From Methanothrix harundinacea (GTDB lineage: Archaea > Halobacteriota > Methanosarcinia > Methanotrichales > Methanotrichaceae), in contig DAXT01000019.1 in NCBI GenBank assembly GCA_002506535.1, positions 1 to 37,696 of the forward strand: DNA of 37,696 bases, written 5' to 3'. The first letter of the stretch is position 1; each line of letters opens with the position of its first letter. Of this stretch, positions 23,783 through 30,590 are shown in pieces. The notes below the pieces were generated by a model. It was not told the DNA's origin, ran no database searches, and saw nothing but the letters and a program-made list of their open reading frames with translations. The position numbers and the translations under genes were made by a program.

Positions 23783-26221
23783 ATGATGGATAAGATGGAA
23801 GGCAGCTTTGCCGTCGAGGACATGCAGAATGTCCAGATCAACATCGGCGCGATAGTCAAGGAGGTGGAGGAGTGGGACCAACCGATGGGCCCCTTCCCCT
23901 ATCCGAGCATCGCGACGCTCCGGGACTGGGACTTCAAGATAATGAACCGGTACAAGGTATTCTATTCTCCGATCTGCGATCGGTGTACCCTATGTACCTA
24001 CGGCCCCTGCGACCTGACAGGAAACAAGAGGGGGGCCTGCGGAATAGACCAGGCCGCACAGCAGGGGAGGATCGTCCTCATAGCGGTCCTCATGGGATGC
24101 ACCGCTCACGCCGCCCACGGCCGCCACCTCTACCACTGGTGCCTGGACAAGTTCGGGGACCTCCCCTTCAAGATGGGCGACGAGATCCTCGTCGACGCGC
24201 CCCTGACCAGGACGATCGCCGGTATCAAGCCCAAGACCCTCAAGGACTTCGGCCCCGTCCTCGGCTACGTCGAGGAGCAGGTATCCCAGCTTCTGGCATG
24301 CACCCACACCGGCCAGGAAGGGAGCTACCTTGACTTCGAGTCGAAGGCGCTCCACGCCGGGATGCTCGACTCCCTCGGCAAAGAGGTCTCAGACCTGATC
24401 CAGATCGTCGCCTACGACATGCCCCGGGGCGACGAGGACGCTCCCCTGGTGGAGTGCGGGATGGGGACCCTCGACAAGAACAAGGCGATCCTGATCACCT
24501 ACGGCCACAACCTGGCGGGCTCAGCGGAGGCTATGTTCTACACCGAGGACAACAACCTCTGGGACAAGGTGGACATCGGCGGCGTCTGCTGCACCGCCAT
24601 CGACAACACTCGAATCTGCGAGGGGATCGGCCACCCCGACAAGGAGTTCAACGACAAGTACAGGATGGTCGGGGCGAAAGCGAAGATCGCCGGCGCCATC
24701 GGCTGGTGGCGGAAGATGGTCCGGGGAGACTGCATGGACTGCATCATGGTCGACGAACAATGTGTCTGGACCGACGCCATCGTTGATGCCGAAAAGTACA
24801 AGGTCCCCCTCATCGCCACCAACGAGAAGATCATGCTGGGCCTGCCAGACAGGACGAACGATCCCGTCGACGAGATCGTCGACGACCTGGTGAACTTCAG
24901 GATGCCGGGCGTCGTAGTCCTCGACCCGGTAAAGGCCGGAGAGGTCGGCGTCAAGACGGCGATCGCCGTCAAGCCGAAGCGGGCCGAGATAAGGGAGGCG
25001 GACCCCTTCTTATCCGAGGAGGATTTCAAGAAGTACGCCGAGTCCTGCACCTACTGCCACTCCTGCCAGTTCGTCTGTCCCCCCCACATCAAGATAGGGG
25101 ACGTCGTCCGGGCCGCCGCCGAGGGGAACTACGAGCCCCTGAGCACCACCTACGAGATATGCGTCGGCTGCCGCAGGTGCGAACAGGTCTGTCCCCAGGA
25201 CATACCGATCCTCAGCCTCTACGCCTACGCCAACAGGGACTACATCAGAAACCAGAAGTTCAAGATGAGGGCAGGGCGTGGTCCCGTCAAGGACACCGAG
25301 ATCAGGCGTGTAGGTGCGCCCCTGGTTCTGGGGACGATCCCCGGGGTCATCGCCATCATCGGATGCGGCAACTACCCGAACGGCACCAAAGAGTGCTACG
25401 ACATAGCCCGGGAGTTCGTTGACAGAGGCTTCATCGTGGCGGCTACCGGCTGCATGGCCATGGACATGTCCCTCTATACCGACGCGGAAGGCAAGACGAT
25501 CTGGGAGCAGTTCCCCGGCGGCTTCGACGGCCGGAACATCTGCAACATAGGTAGCTGTGTCGCCAACGCTCACCTCCACGGGGCCGGCATCAAGGTTGCC
25601 ACCATCTTCGCCGGCAGAAACGAGCGGGCAAACTACGACGACATCGCCGACTACATCCTCTCCAAGGTGGGAGCCTGCGGCGTCGCCTGGGGAGCCTACT
25701 CTCAGAAGGCCGCCTCCATCGCCACCGGCTTCAACAGGCTTGGGGTACCTGCCGTCGTCCAGTCCCACAGCGTCATGTACCGCCGTGCGTTCCTGGGAAG
25801 GACCGACAAGAGGGAGGACTGGGAGATCATCGACGCGAGGGACGGCTCGAAGGTCTACTGCGAGCCGGCGCCGGAGCATATGCTCTACGTCGCCGAGTCC
25901 GTAGAAGAATGCATGTTGATGATGGCGAAGCTCTGCATCCGGCCCAGCGACAACAACTCTGGCCGCATGATCAAGCTGACCCACTACTGCGACATCAGCA
26001 TGAAGTACTTCGGCTGCATGCCTCCAGACTGGCCGATATACGTCCGCCACGCCTCCGACCTCCCCCTCAAGTGGAAGGAGGATATGATGAAGGAGCTGGA
26101 GTCGAAGTACGGCTGGGAGATCGACTGGAAGAGGAAGGCGATCCTGAGCGGACCGATCCGCAAGTCCGACGTAAGCTTCGACCCGACAAACATCGAGAGG
26201 AAGATCAGGGTGAAGAAGTGA
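23783..26221 (+). CDS. cdhA: CO dehydrogenase/acetyl-CoA synthase complex, alpha subunit
   Basis: Nickel-iron CO dehydrogenase subunit of the methanogen acetyl-CoA decarbonylase/synthase complex; it oxidises the CO released from acetyl-CoA to CO2 and passes electrons to ferredoxin. At 812 residues it is full length. N-terminal cysteines for the B and D clusters lie at C65, C68, C71, C76 and C86 (CDRCTLCTYGPC). Two ferredoxin-type [4Fe-4S] motifs specific to the archaeal alpha subunit lie at C422-C432 (CTYCHSCQFVC) and C460-C470 (CVGCRRCEQVC). The C-terminal half has the catalytic C-cluster regions GCGNYPNGTKEC, ATGCMAMDMS and NIGSCVANAHLHGAG. Strong ribosome site; cdhB follows after 13 bases. 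The beta, delta and gamma subunits are not in this window downstream. Confidence 0.97.
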   Translation: MMDKMEGSFAVEDMQNVQINIGAIVKEVEEWDQPMGPFPYPSIATLRDWDFKIMNRYKVFYSPICDRCTLCTYGPCDLTGNKRGACGIDQAAQQGRIVLIAVLMGCTAHAAHGRHLYHWCLDKFGDLPFKMGDEILVDAPLTRTIAGIKPKTLKDFGPVLGYVEEQVSQLLACTHTGQEGSYLDFESKALHAGMLDSLGKEVSDLIQIVAYDMPRGDEDAPLVECGMGTLDKNKAILITYGHNLAGSAEAMFYTEDNNLWDKVDIGGVCCTAIDNTRICEGIGHPDKEFNDKYRMVGAKAKIAGAIGWWRKMVRGDCMDCIMVDEQCVWTDAIVDAEKYKVPLIATNEKIMLGLPDRTNDPVDEIVDDLVNFRMPGVVVLDPVKAGEVGVKTAIAVKPKRAEIREADPFLSEEDFKKYAESCTYCHSCQFVCPPHIKIGDVVRAAAEGNYEPLSTTYEICVGCRRCEQVCPQDIPILSLYAYANRDYIRNQKFKMRAGRGPVKDTEIRRVGAPLVLGTIPGVIAIIGCGNYPNGTKECYDIAREFVDRGFIVAATGCMAMDMSLYTDAEGKTIWEQFPGGFDGRNICNIGSCVANAHLHGAGIKVATIFAGRNERANYDDIADYILSKVGACGVAWGAYSQKAASIATGFNRLGVPAVVQSHSVMYRRAFLGRTDKREDWEIIDARDGSKVYCEPAPEHMLYVAESVEECMLMMAKLCIRPSDNNSGRMIKLTHYCDISMKYFGCMPPDWPIYVRHASDLPLKWKEDMMKELESKYGWEIDWKRKAILSGPIRKSDVSFDPTNIERKIRVKK

Positions 26222-26234
26222 GGAGGCGGTAAAA

Positions 26235-26780
26235 ATGGCAGTAGACACCACCAAGAACCCAGTTCCCTTCGAGATGGCCCAGATCCCTGGGCCCGAGATG
26301 GCGAAGGCCTACAATACCGCGGTAATAGGCGCCATCCTCAAGAAGGCGAAGAGGCCCCTCCTCGTGGTAGGGGCCGAGCTCTTCGAGGACCCTGTGATGT
26401 TCGATAAAGCGATCGAGATCGGCAAGACGGGTGTGCCGATAGCGGCGACCGCCCACTCCATCAAGGGGTTCGTCGAGAGGGGTTACACCGAGAACGTCAC
26501 CATGATCGGGCTTCATCCCCTGACCAACTACCTGCGGTTCAAGGACTGGCAGGGGCTCGACGGCAAAGGCCAGTACGACGTGGTGATCTTCACGGGTATC
26601 TTCTACAAGTTCGCCAGCGCCATGTTCTCAGCGCTGAAGAACTTCAATCGGGATATCAAGAGGGTCTCCATCGACCGGTACTACCACGTCAACGCCGACA
26701 TGACCTTCGGAAACCTAGCCTTCAACCCCGACCAGTACCACGAGGCCGTCGACGAGGTAATCGCCAAATTGAAGGCATGA
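26235..26780 (+). CDS. cdhB: CO dehydrogenase/acetyl-CoA synthase complex, epsilon subunit
   Basis: The small subunit that binds tightly to CdhA as an alpha2-epsilon2 unit and is thought to help electron transfer with flavin. At 181 residues it has a Rossmann-like fold related to the DHS-like NAD/FAD-binding domain: KRPLLVVGAELFEDPVMFDKA, GVPIAATAHSIKGFVERG, LTNYLRFKDWQGLDGKGQ, YDVVIFTGIFYKFASAMF, and YHVNADMTFGNL. A GGAGG site precedes the ATG. A hairpin terminator follows 12 bases after the stop, so cdhAB appears to be a two-gene transcript instead of the longer cdhABCDE operon of Methanosarcina. Confidence 0.95.
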   Translation: MAVDTTKNPVPFEMAQIPGPEMAKAYNTAVIGAILKKAKRPLLVVGAELFEDPVMFDKAIEIGKTGVPIAATAHSIKGFVERGYTENVTMIGLHPLTNYLRFKDWQGLDGKGQYDVVIFTGIFYKFASAMFSALKNFNRDIKRVSIDRYYHVNADMTFGNLAFNPDQYHEAVDEVIAKLKA

Positions 26781-26791
26781 AACCCCCCTCC

Positions 26792-26814
26792 CATCCCCTT
26801 TTATTTTGGGGATG
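26792..26814 (+). terminator. Hairpin terminator after cdhB
   Basis: CATCCCC (26792-26798) pairs perfectly with GGGGATG (26808-26814) across the loop TTTTATTTT. It begins 12 bases past the cdhB stop. The T-rich loop and stem would end or stabilise the cdhAB transcript. Confidence 0.6.
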
Positions 26815-27230
26815 ACGATCCCCGTGGGTCGCCTGCGGAGGGGAAACATCAAAATTAGGATGATCGAGCTCGCGAAACCCGGATAAACCGGGTTTGAGCT
26901 CTGTATGGCAGCGGAGGAGGGCGAAGATGGGCGGGGTCAGGGCCGGCGGTCTCGCCGGAAGATCTCGCGCCCGAGCCTCGGCTCGAAGTGGCCTGAAATG
27001 ATGGACCGATGATATGGAGGGTGGTGGCTTGACCTCCTTCGCCCTCTGGTTTAAGCGAGCGCACTATGGACGGGCCACGCTGATGGGTGAAGGATCTCCT
27101 GACCTCCTTCGCCCCCTCTCCGACTACCATGCATCTTTGAGAGATGAGATTTCGCGGGGATTCATCTGTCGGCTCTATTTTGTCCTTCGACGAAGAATTT
27201 ATAGTATCTCTGTATTGAGGGTGTAGGAGG
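26815..27230. ncRNA. Hairpin-dense non-coding region between cdhB and the 52-codon gene; candidate structured RNA
   Basis: About 420 bp with no convincing protein. It holds four strong inverted repeats. (A) 26866-26901: GAGCTC, GCG bulge, AAACCCGG, loop ATAAA, CCGGGTTT, GAGCTC. (B) 26943-26958: CCGGCG, GTCT, CGCCGG. (C) 26972-26985: CGAGCC, TC, GGCTCG. (D) 27085-27114: a ten-base-pair stem GGGTGAAGGA/TCCTTCGCCC with one G-U pair and the loop TCTCCTGACC. TGACCTCCTTCGCCC occurs twice (27030-27044, 27100-27114), and GAGGGCGAAG at 26917-26926 is complementary to CTTCGCCCTC at 27037-27046. The CTCCT in loop D can pair with a Shine-Dalgarno site. Promoter and strand are not settled; a weak TATA-like element lies near 26850. 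Part may instead be leader DNA for the next gene. Confidence 0.4.
27197..27206 (+). promoter_or_regulatory. Promoter of the 52-codon gene
   Basis: ATTTATAGTA is a good archaeal TATA box about 33-42 bases before the ATG. The predicted start near 27226-27230 coincides with the GGAGGT ribosome site at 27226-27231, so the leader would be only about 10-15 bases. Confidence 0.5.
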
Positions 27231-27238
27231 TCGCTGGA

Positions 27239-27397
27239 ATGTCAAATAAACTGTCACTTAAGCTGAAGAAGAAGGATCCTGTTGCAGCAGCAGCCCCCGC
27301 CACAGCAGCAGCGGCACCGGCTGGCGGGGCCGGCGGGATCAAGCTGATCCTAAAGGACGCCAAGGTTACCATCGAGAAGGTGACGCTCGCCAAGTGA
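27239..27397 (+). CDS. Unrecognised 52-residue basic protein with Ala/Pro linker
   Basis: A short gene with strong signals: a TATA box, the GGAGGT ribosome site seven bases from ATG, and GC-rich codons typical of the neighbours. The protein has three parts: a basic N-terminus (MSNKLSLKLKKKDP), an Ala/Pro/Gly-rich flexible linker (about 15-33), and a short amphipathic C-terminal segment of about 19 residues (IKLILKDAKVTIEKVTLAK) that would suit a beta-hairpin. It has no cysteines, signal peptide or membrane helix. It stands alone between cdhAB and hdrED and is followed by a T-run. The linker plus beta-strand pattern recalls tails of large complex subunits such as the acetyl-CoA synthase beta or delta subunits, a weak, unverified resemblance. 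It could be a small accessory subunit of CODH/ACS or Hdr. Confidence 0.75.
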   Translation: MSNKLSLKLKKKDPVAAAAPATAAAAPAGGAGGIKLILKDAKVTIEKVTLAK

Positions 27398-27451
27398 GCG
27401 TCCACCACTCTCATTTCGTTTCGCATCCATGCCACCCCTTTCTTAGCGGCC

Positions 27452-27458
27452 TTTTTTT
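27452..27458 (+). terminator. Oligo-T terminator after the 52-codon gene
   Basis: Seven T residues preceded by AGCGGCC, 54 bases past the stop. Marks the small gene as its own transcription unit, separate from hdrED. Confidence 0.45.
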
Positions 27459-27504
27459 CCGTTCTGCAAAATTATTCGATCATCAAAATGACCAGAAGGG
27501 AACG

Positions 27505-27514
27505 TTTAAGTATT
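27505..27514 (+). promoter_or_regulatory. Promoter of hdrED
   Basis: TTTAAGTATT in an AT-rich stretch, preceded by AACG. It predicts a start near 27535 and a leader of about 55 bases ending in the AGGAGGA ribosome site before hdrE. Confidence 0.4.
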
Positions 27515-27590
27515 AGTTTCTCAGGTTAATCTCAAATGAAAAGGATGGTCGGATGGAGTCGGTAGTGGTTTAAGAAAAGGAGGAAATGAG

Positions 27591-28346
27591 ATGGCAGATT
27601 TCTACACCCTTGGTCTCACATATTGGAGAGTGATCGCCCTTACCGTTCTGGTATTGGGTGTTTGGATTTACGGCCTCTACTTCATGTTCAAGAAGTGGGG
27701 GATGGGGTCCACCGGTTATCAAGATGAGCTGCGACACAGCTTCTGGCTTTTTATAGCGACATGGATTCATCAGGCCTTCAAAGACGGCGTCTGGGTATTC
27801 GTAAAGACCCTCGTCCTCGACATCCTCCTCCTGAGAAGGACCCTCAGGCGGAGCCCAGTTAGGTGGGTCATGCATATGACCATATTCTACGGATTTATCA
27901 CCCTCGCCGCCCTCTCCGGCTTCGGTCTGCTCCTGGACACCATCATCCACTTCAACATCCTCGGCTACGCCCACCAGGCGGAAGTGATATTTGACATGAT
28001 GGCGCTGCCCTTCGACATATTCGGCTATATGCTCCTCCTCGGGTCGACGATAGGGGTCGGCAGGAGGATCATCCTCCGGGAGGTCAGAGCCCGGACATCG
28101 GCTTACGATGCCGTTCTCCTCGGCGGAGTATTTCTGATCACCATCACCGGATTCTATGCGCAGTGGATGCGCGGCAACTCCTTCCTCGTCGGAGACGCCT
28201 TCGCGTACCCGATATATGCGCCCCACTTCGCCCTGGTCCACACCATACTGGCGCTGGCCCTCTTCGCCATAATCCTTCCCTGGAGCAAGTACCAGCATTT
28301 GATAGCCGCACCGATGACGATTCTCGCAAACAGAGGAGGCGAATAA
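27591..28346 (+). CDS. hdrE: Heterodisulfide reductase HdrE, membrane cytochrome b subunit
   Basis: Membrane anchor and b-type cytochrome of the CoB-S-S-CoM heterodisulfide reductase of cytochrome-containing methanogens; it takes electrons from methanophenazine and passes them to HdrD. The 251-residue protein has five or more hydrophobic segments (about 12-32, 93-113, 136-153, 168-190, 213-233) in the NarI/HdrE cytochrome fold. Candidate haem-ligating histidines lie in or near helices: DELRHSFWLFIATWIHQAF, VMHMTIFYGF, HFNILGYAHQAEVIFDM and PHFALVHTILAL. It has an AGGAGGA ribosome site and is one base from hdrD. It marks the host as a methanogen with a membrane electron-transport chain. Confidence 0.92.
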   Translation: MADFYTLGLTYWRVIALTVLVLGVWIYGLYFMFKKWGMGSTGYQDELRHSFWLFIATWIHQAFKDGVWVFVKTLVLDILLLRRTLRRSPVRWVMHMTIFYGFITLAALSGFGLLLDTIIHFNILGYAHQAEVIFDMMALPFDIFGYMLLLGSTIGVGRRIILREVRARTSAYDAVLLGGVFLITITGFYAQWMRGNSFLVGDAFAYPIYAPHFALVHTILALALFAIILPWSKYQHLIAAPMTILANRGGE

Positions 28347-28347
28347 G

Positions 28348-29724
28348 ATGGCAGATGCAGGAAAAGAGAAGAAGCCCCTCGTATCAGGTTACCTCATGTC
28401 CACCCAGTTCATGGAGCTGGACGGTTGCACCCGGTGTCAGGAGTGCATGAAGTGGTGTCCCACTTTCGACGTGAGGCAGGACAGACCCGGGATCACCCCC
28501 ATGTACAAGATCGCCAAGTTCAGGGAGCTTTTGGGAAGCCAGGACGGCCTGCGGGCGAAGCTCTTCGGGTCCAAGCCCCTCAACGAGGACGAGATCAACA
28601 TCTGGAAAGACGACACCTACATGTGCACCACCTGCGGTGTCTGCGGTACCGTTTGCGAGTCCGGGATAAACACCGTGGAGCTGTGGGAGGCGATGAGGCC
28701 CAACCTGGTGGCGAGAGGAAACGGCCCCTACGGCAAGCAGTCCTTCTTCCCCGGCCTCCTCGGCAAAGACAGAAACCCCTTCCAGGCGAAGCAGTCCGAG
28801 AGGCTCTGCTGGGTACCCGAGGATGCGACGGTCCTGGAGTCTGAGAAGATCGCATACTTCGCAGGCTGCACCGCCGCCTACCGGCAGCAGGCCCTGGGTG
28901 TCGCCACAGTCCGGCTGATGAACTCCCTCGACATACCTTTCTGCATGCTCGGGGAGGACGAGTGGTGCTGCGCCTCGGCTCTCATCAGGACAGGGCAGAG
29001 GCCCGTAATGAGGGATCACGCCGTCCACAACGTCGACGCCCTCAAGGAGAGGGGGGTTGAGACCGTCCTCTTCGCCTGTGCCGGCTGCCTCAGGGCGGCG
29101 ACGATCGACTGGCCCCGGTGGTATGAGGGTTACATACCCTACAAGACGATGCCCCTCTCCGCCTACCTGAGGGAGAAGGTCAGGAGCGGCGATGTAGATT
29201 GGAAGAGGCCCCTGGACTTCAAGGTCACCTACCACGACCCCTGCCACAACGGAAGACACCTGATGCACGTCAAGGGGAGGGACTGGTCTTTCGAGGCCCC
29301 CAGGGATATTCTCAAGTCCATACCCGGAGTCCAGTTCCAGGACATGACGAGGTCGAGGGAGTTTCAGAGGTGCTGCGGCGCCGGCGGCGGCGTCAAGGCC
29401 GGGATCCCTGACCTCGCCCTCGACTGTGCCAAGGCGAGGCTCGATGATGCGGATCTGATCGCCGCCGACATAATCGCCAGCACCTGTCCCTTCTGCAGGA
29501 GAAACATAATGGACGGGAGGGCCGCCCTGACGGAGAAGTCCGACGTCAAGATCGTAGACGTGGTGGAGATGATGGCTGCGGCCATGGGCCTGGACACCAC
29601 CATCCCCGACAACCCCTATATGCAGTACCAGGAGCAGGACGTCATAGTCTGCGAGGAGGTCTGCGAGATCGAGACGATCGAGAGGAAGGCTGAGGGTAAA
29701 GACCTGGTGGGAGAGGCCCACTGA
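28348..29724 (+). CDS. hdrD: Heterodisulfide reductase HdrD, catalytic subunit
   Basis: Catalytic iron-sulfur subunit that splits the CoM-S-S-CoB heterodisulfide, the terminal electron acceptor of methanogenesis. At 458 residues it combines the equivalents of soluble HdrC and HdrB. Two [4Fe-4S] motifs lie at C27, C30, C33, C37 and at C93, C96, C99, C103. Two CCG domains follow: C174...C207-C208...C244-x2-C247 and C299...C342-C343...C380-x2-C383, which hold the non-cubane active-site clusters. All cysteines of both CCG motifs are present. The C-terminus is about 45-50 residues longer than Methanosarcina HdrD and is rich in acidic residues, with two extra cysteines (CEEVCEIE). Ends at a strong hairpin terminator. 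Confidence 0.95.
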   Translation: MADAGKEKKPLVSGYLMSTQFMELDGCTRCQECMKWCPTFDVRQDRPGITPMYKIAKFRELLGSQDGLRAKLFGSKPLNEDEINIWKDDTYMCTTCGVCGTVCESGINTVELWEAMRPNLVARGNGPYGKQSFFPGLLGKDRNPFQAKQSERLCWVPEDATVLESEKIAYFAGCTAAYRQQALGVATVRLMNSLDIPFCMLGEDEWCCASALIRTGQRPVMRDHAVHNVDALKERGVETVLFACAGCLRAATIDWPRWYEGYIPYKTMPLSAYLREKVRSGDVDWKRPLDFKVTYHDPCHNGRHLMHVKGRDWSFEAPRDILKSIPGVQFQDMTRSREFQRCCGAGGGVKAGIPDLALDCAKARLDDADLIAADIIASTCPFCRRNIMDGRAALTEKSDVKIVDVVEMMAAAMGLDTTIPDNPYMQYQEQDVIVCEEVCEIETIERKAEGKDLVGEAH

Positions 29725-29745
29725 ACTCTTGGGATGAGGGCCTGG

Positions 29746-29762
29746 GGGGTCTTTCAGACCCC
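29746..29762 (+). terminator. Hairpin terminator after hdrD
   Basis: GGGGTCT (29746-29752) and AGACCCC (29756-29762) form a perfect seven-base-pair stem with loop TTC, followed within 20 bases by a long pyrimidine-rich stretch with several T-runs (29768-29815). Confidence 0.65.
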
Positions 29763-29872
29763 ATGGCCTTCTCTTCTGCTTCTCTTTTGCCTCTCTTTTT
29801 CTCTCTATTGTTCCATCTTGCCGGTCCGTTCTATCGATCGCCTCTCAGAACGGTTCTCCCTTTCGGACGGTC

Positions 29873-30505
29873 TCACATCACGGGCCGTGCGTATATCGTA
29901 TCTCTCGTATAGCTGATGACCTGGATCTGCCTCCTCTTCGGCGCCTCCTCCACCGGAGCTGGCAGCGTCAGCTCCTCGAAGTCGGAGATCCCTCCCGAGA
30001 CGGTCGGAACGAAGACGAAGGAGACGGGCTTTTGGGCCGCTGGCTGGTAGCTGGAGATATCAGGGCTCGTCATCGTCGCCGAGAACCTCCCGCTCCAACC
30101 GCGCCCTCTCTCGTCGGAGGAGACGATCGTCCCCGCCAGATCTCCCGGCTCCTGGATGATCCCGGTGATCACGGCTACGGTAAGGGGCTGGCGTATCAGG
30201 AGGATCTCCGCCTCGAACCGCCCCTCCTGGAAGCTCCCCGATACCATCCCGTTCCAGGGTTCGGCCTCTCCTCCGGTGGCAGCTCCCGAGAGGATCGTCC
30301 CCATCTGGAGGATCGCCGCCGTGAACTCCTCCATGACGAGAGGATCGCCGAAGATCAGATCTTCCTCGCACCGGAAGGTCCACAGCCCCGTCAGGTCGCT
30401 GGCGTCACCGGCGGCCACGGGTCCTGCCATCGTCGCAAGATAGACCAGAGCAGCCAGGATGAGAAGGTCCTCTTTATCGGTTCTTCTTCGCATCTTTATG
30501 ATCAT
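29873..30505 (-). CDS. Exported hypothetical protein
   Basis: I do not recognise this 210-residue protein. It has a signal peptide (basic start, then LLILAALVYLATMAGPVAAG) and a beta-rich body with DLTGLWTFRCEEDLIF, a typical lipocalin/avidin-like TGLW opening. It repeats short strands such as WNGMVSGSFQEGRFEAEIL and PGDLAGTIVSSDERGRGWSG, which look like antiparallel sheet, and has a proline-rich tail. This pattern occurs in small secreted proteins that measure or bind ligands, but no function can be given. Start is ATG 30505. A minus-strand TATA element at about 30528-30536 is 24 bases away and predicts a leaderless mRNA. An in-frame ATG four codons later is an alternative. Confidence 0.65.
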   Translation of the reverse strand: MIIKMRRRTDKEDLLILAALVYLATMAGPVAAGDASDLTGLWTFRCEEDLIFGDPLVMEEFTAAILQMGTILSGAATGGEAEPWNGMVSGSFQEGRFEAEILLIRQPLTVAVITGIIQEPGDLAGTIVSSDERGRGWSGRFSATMTSPDISSYQPAAQKPVSFVFVPTVSGGISDFEELTLPAPVEEAPKRRQIQVISYTRDTIYARPVM

Positions 30506-30590
30506 CAGATCCGCATTATGGGGCTATGATCTATTAAAGGCGACGGAAAGGGTAAATTAAAAAAAGGTCGTAAGGGAGGGCGGGGCTTTC

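Noticed and set aside
25010..26254. 414-codon minus-strand frame opposite cdhA
   Set aside because: Antisense shadow of a confirmed gene; no ribosome site or family signal.
27014..27226. 70-codon plus-strand frame in the cdhB-hdrE gap
   Set aside because: It spans hairpin D and the TATA box of the next gene, has mixed composition and no ribosome site. A structured non-coding region fits better.
28384..29721. 445-codon minus-strand frame opposite hdrD
   Set aside because: Antisense shadow of a confirmed gene; no motifs.
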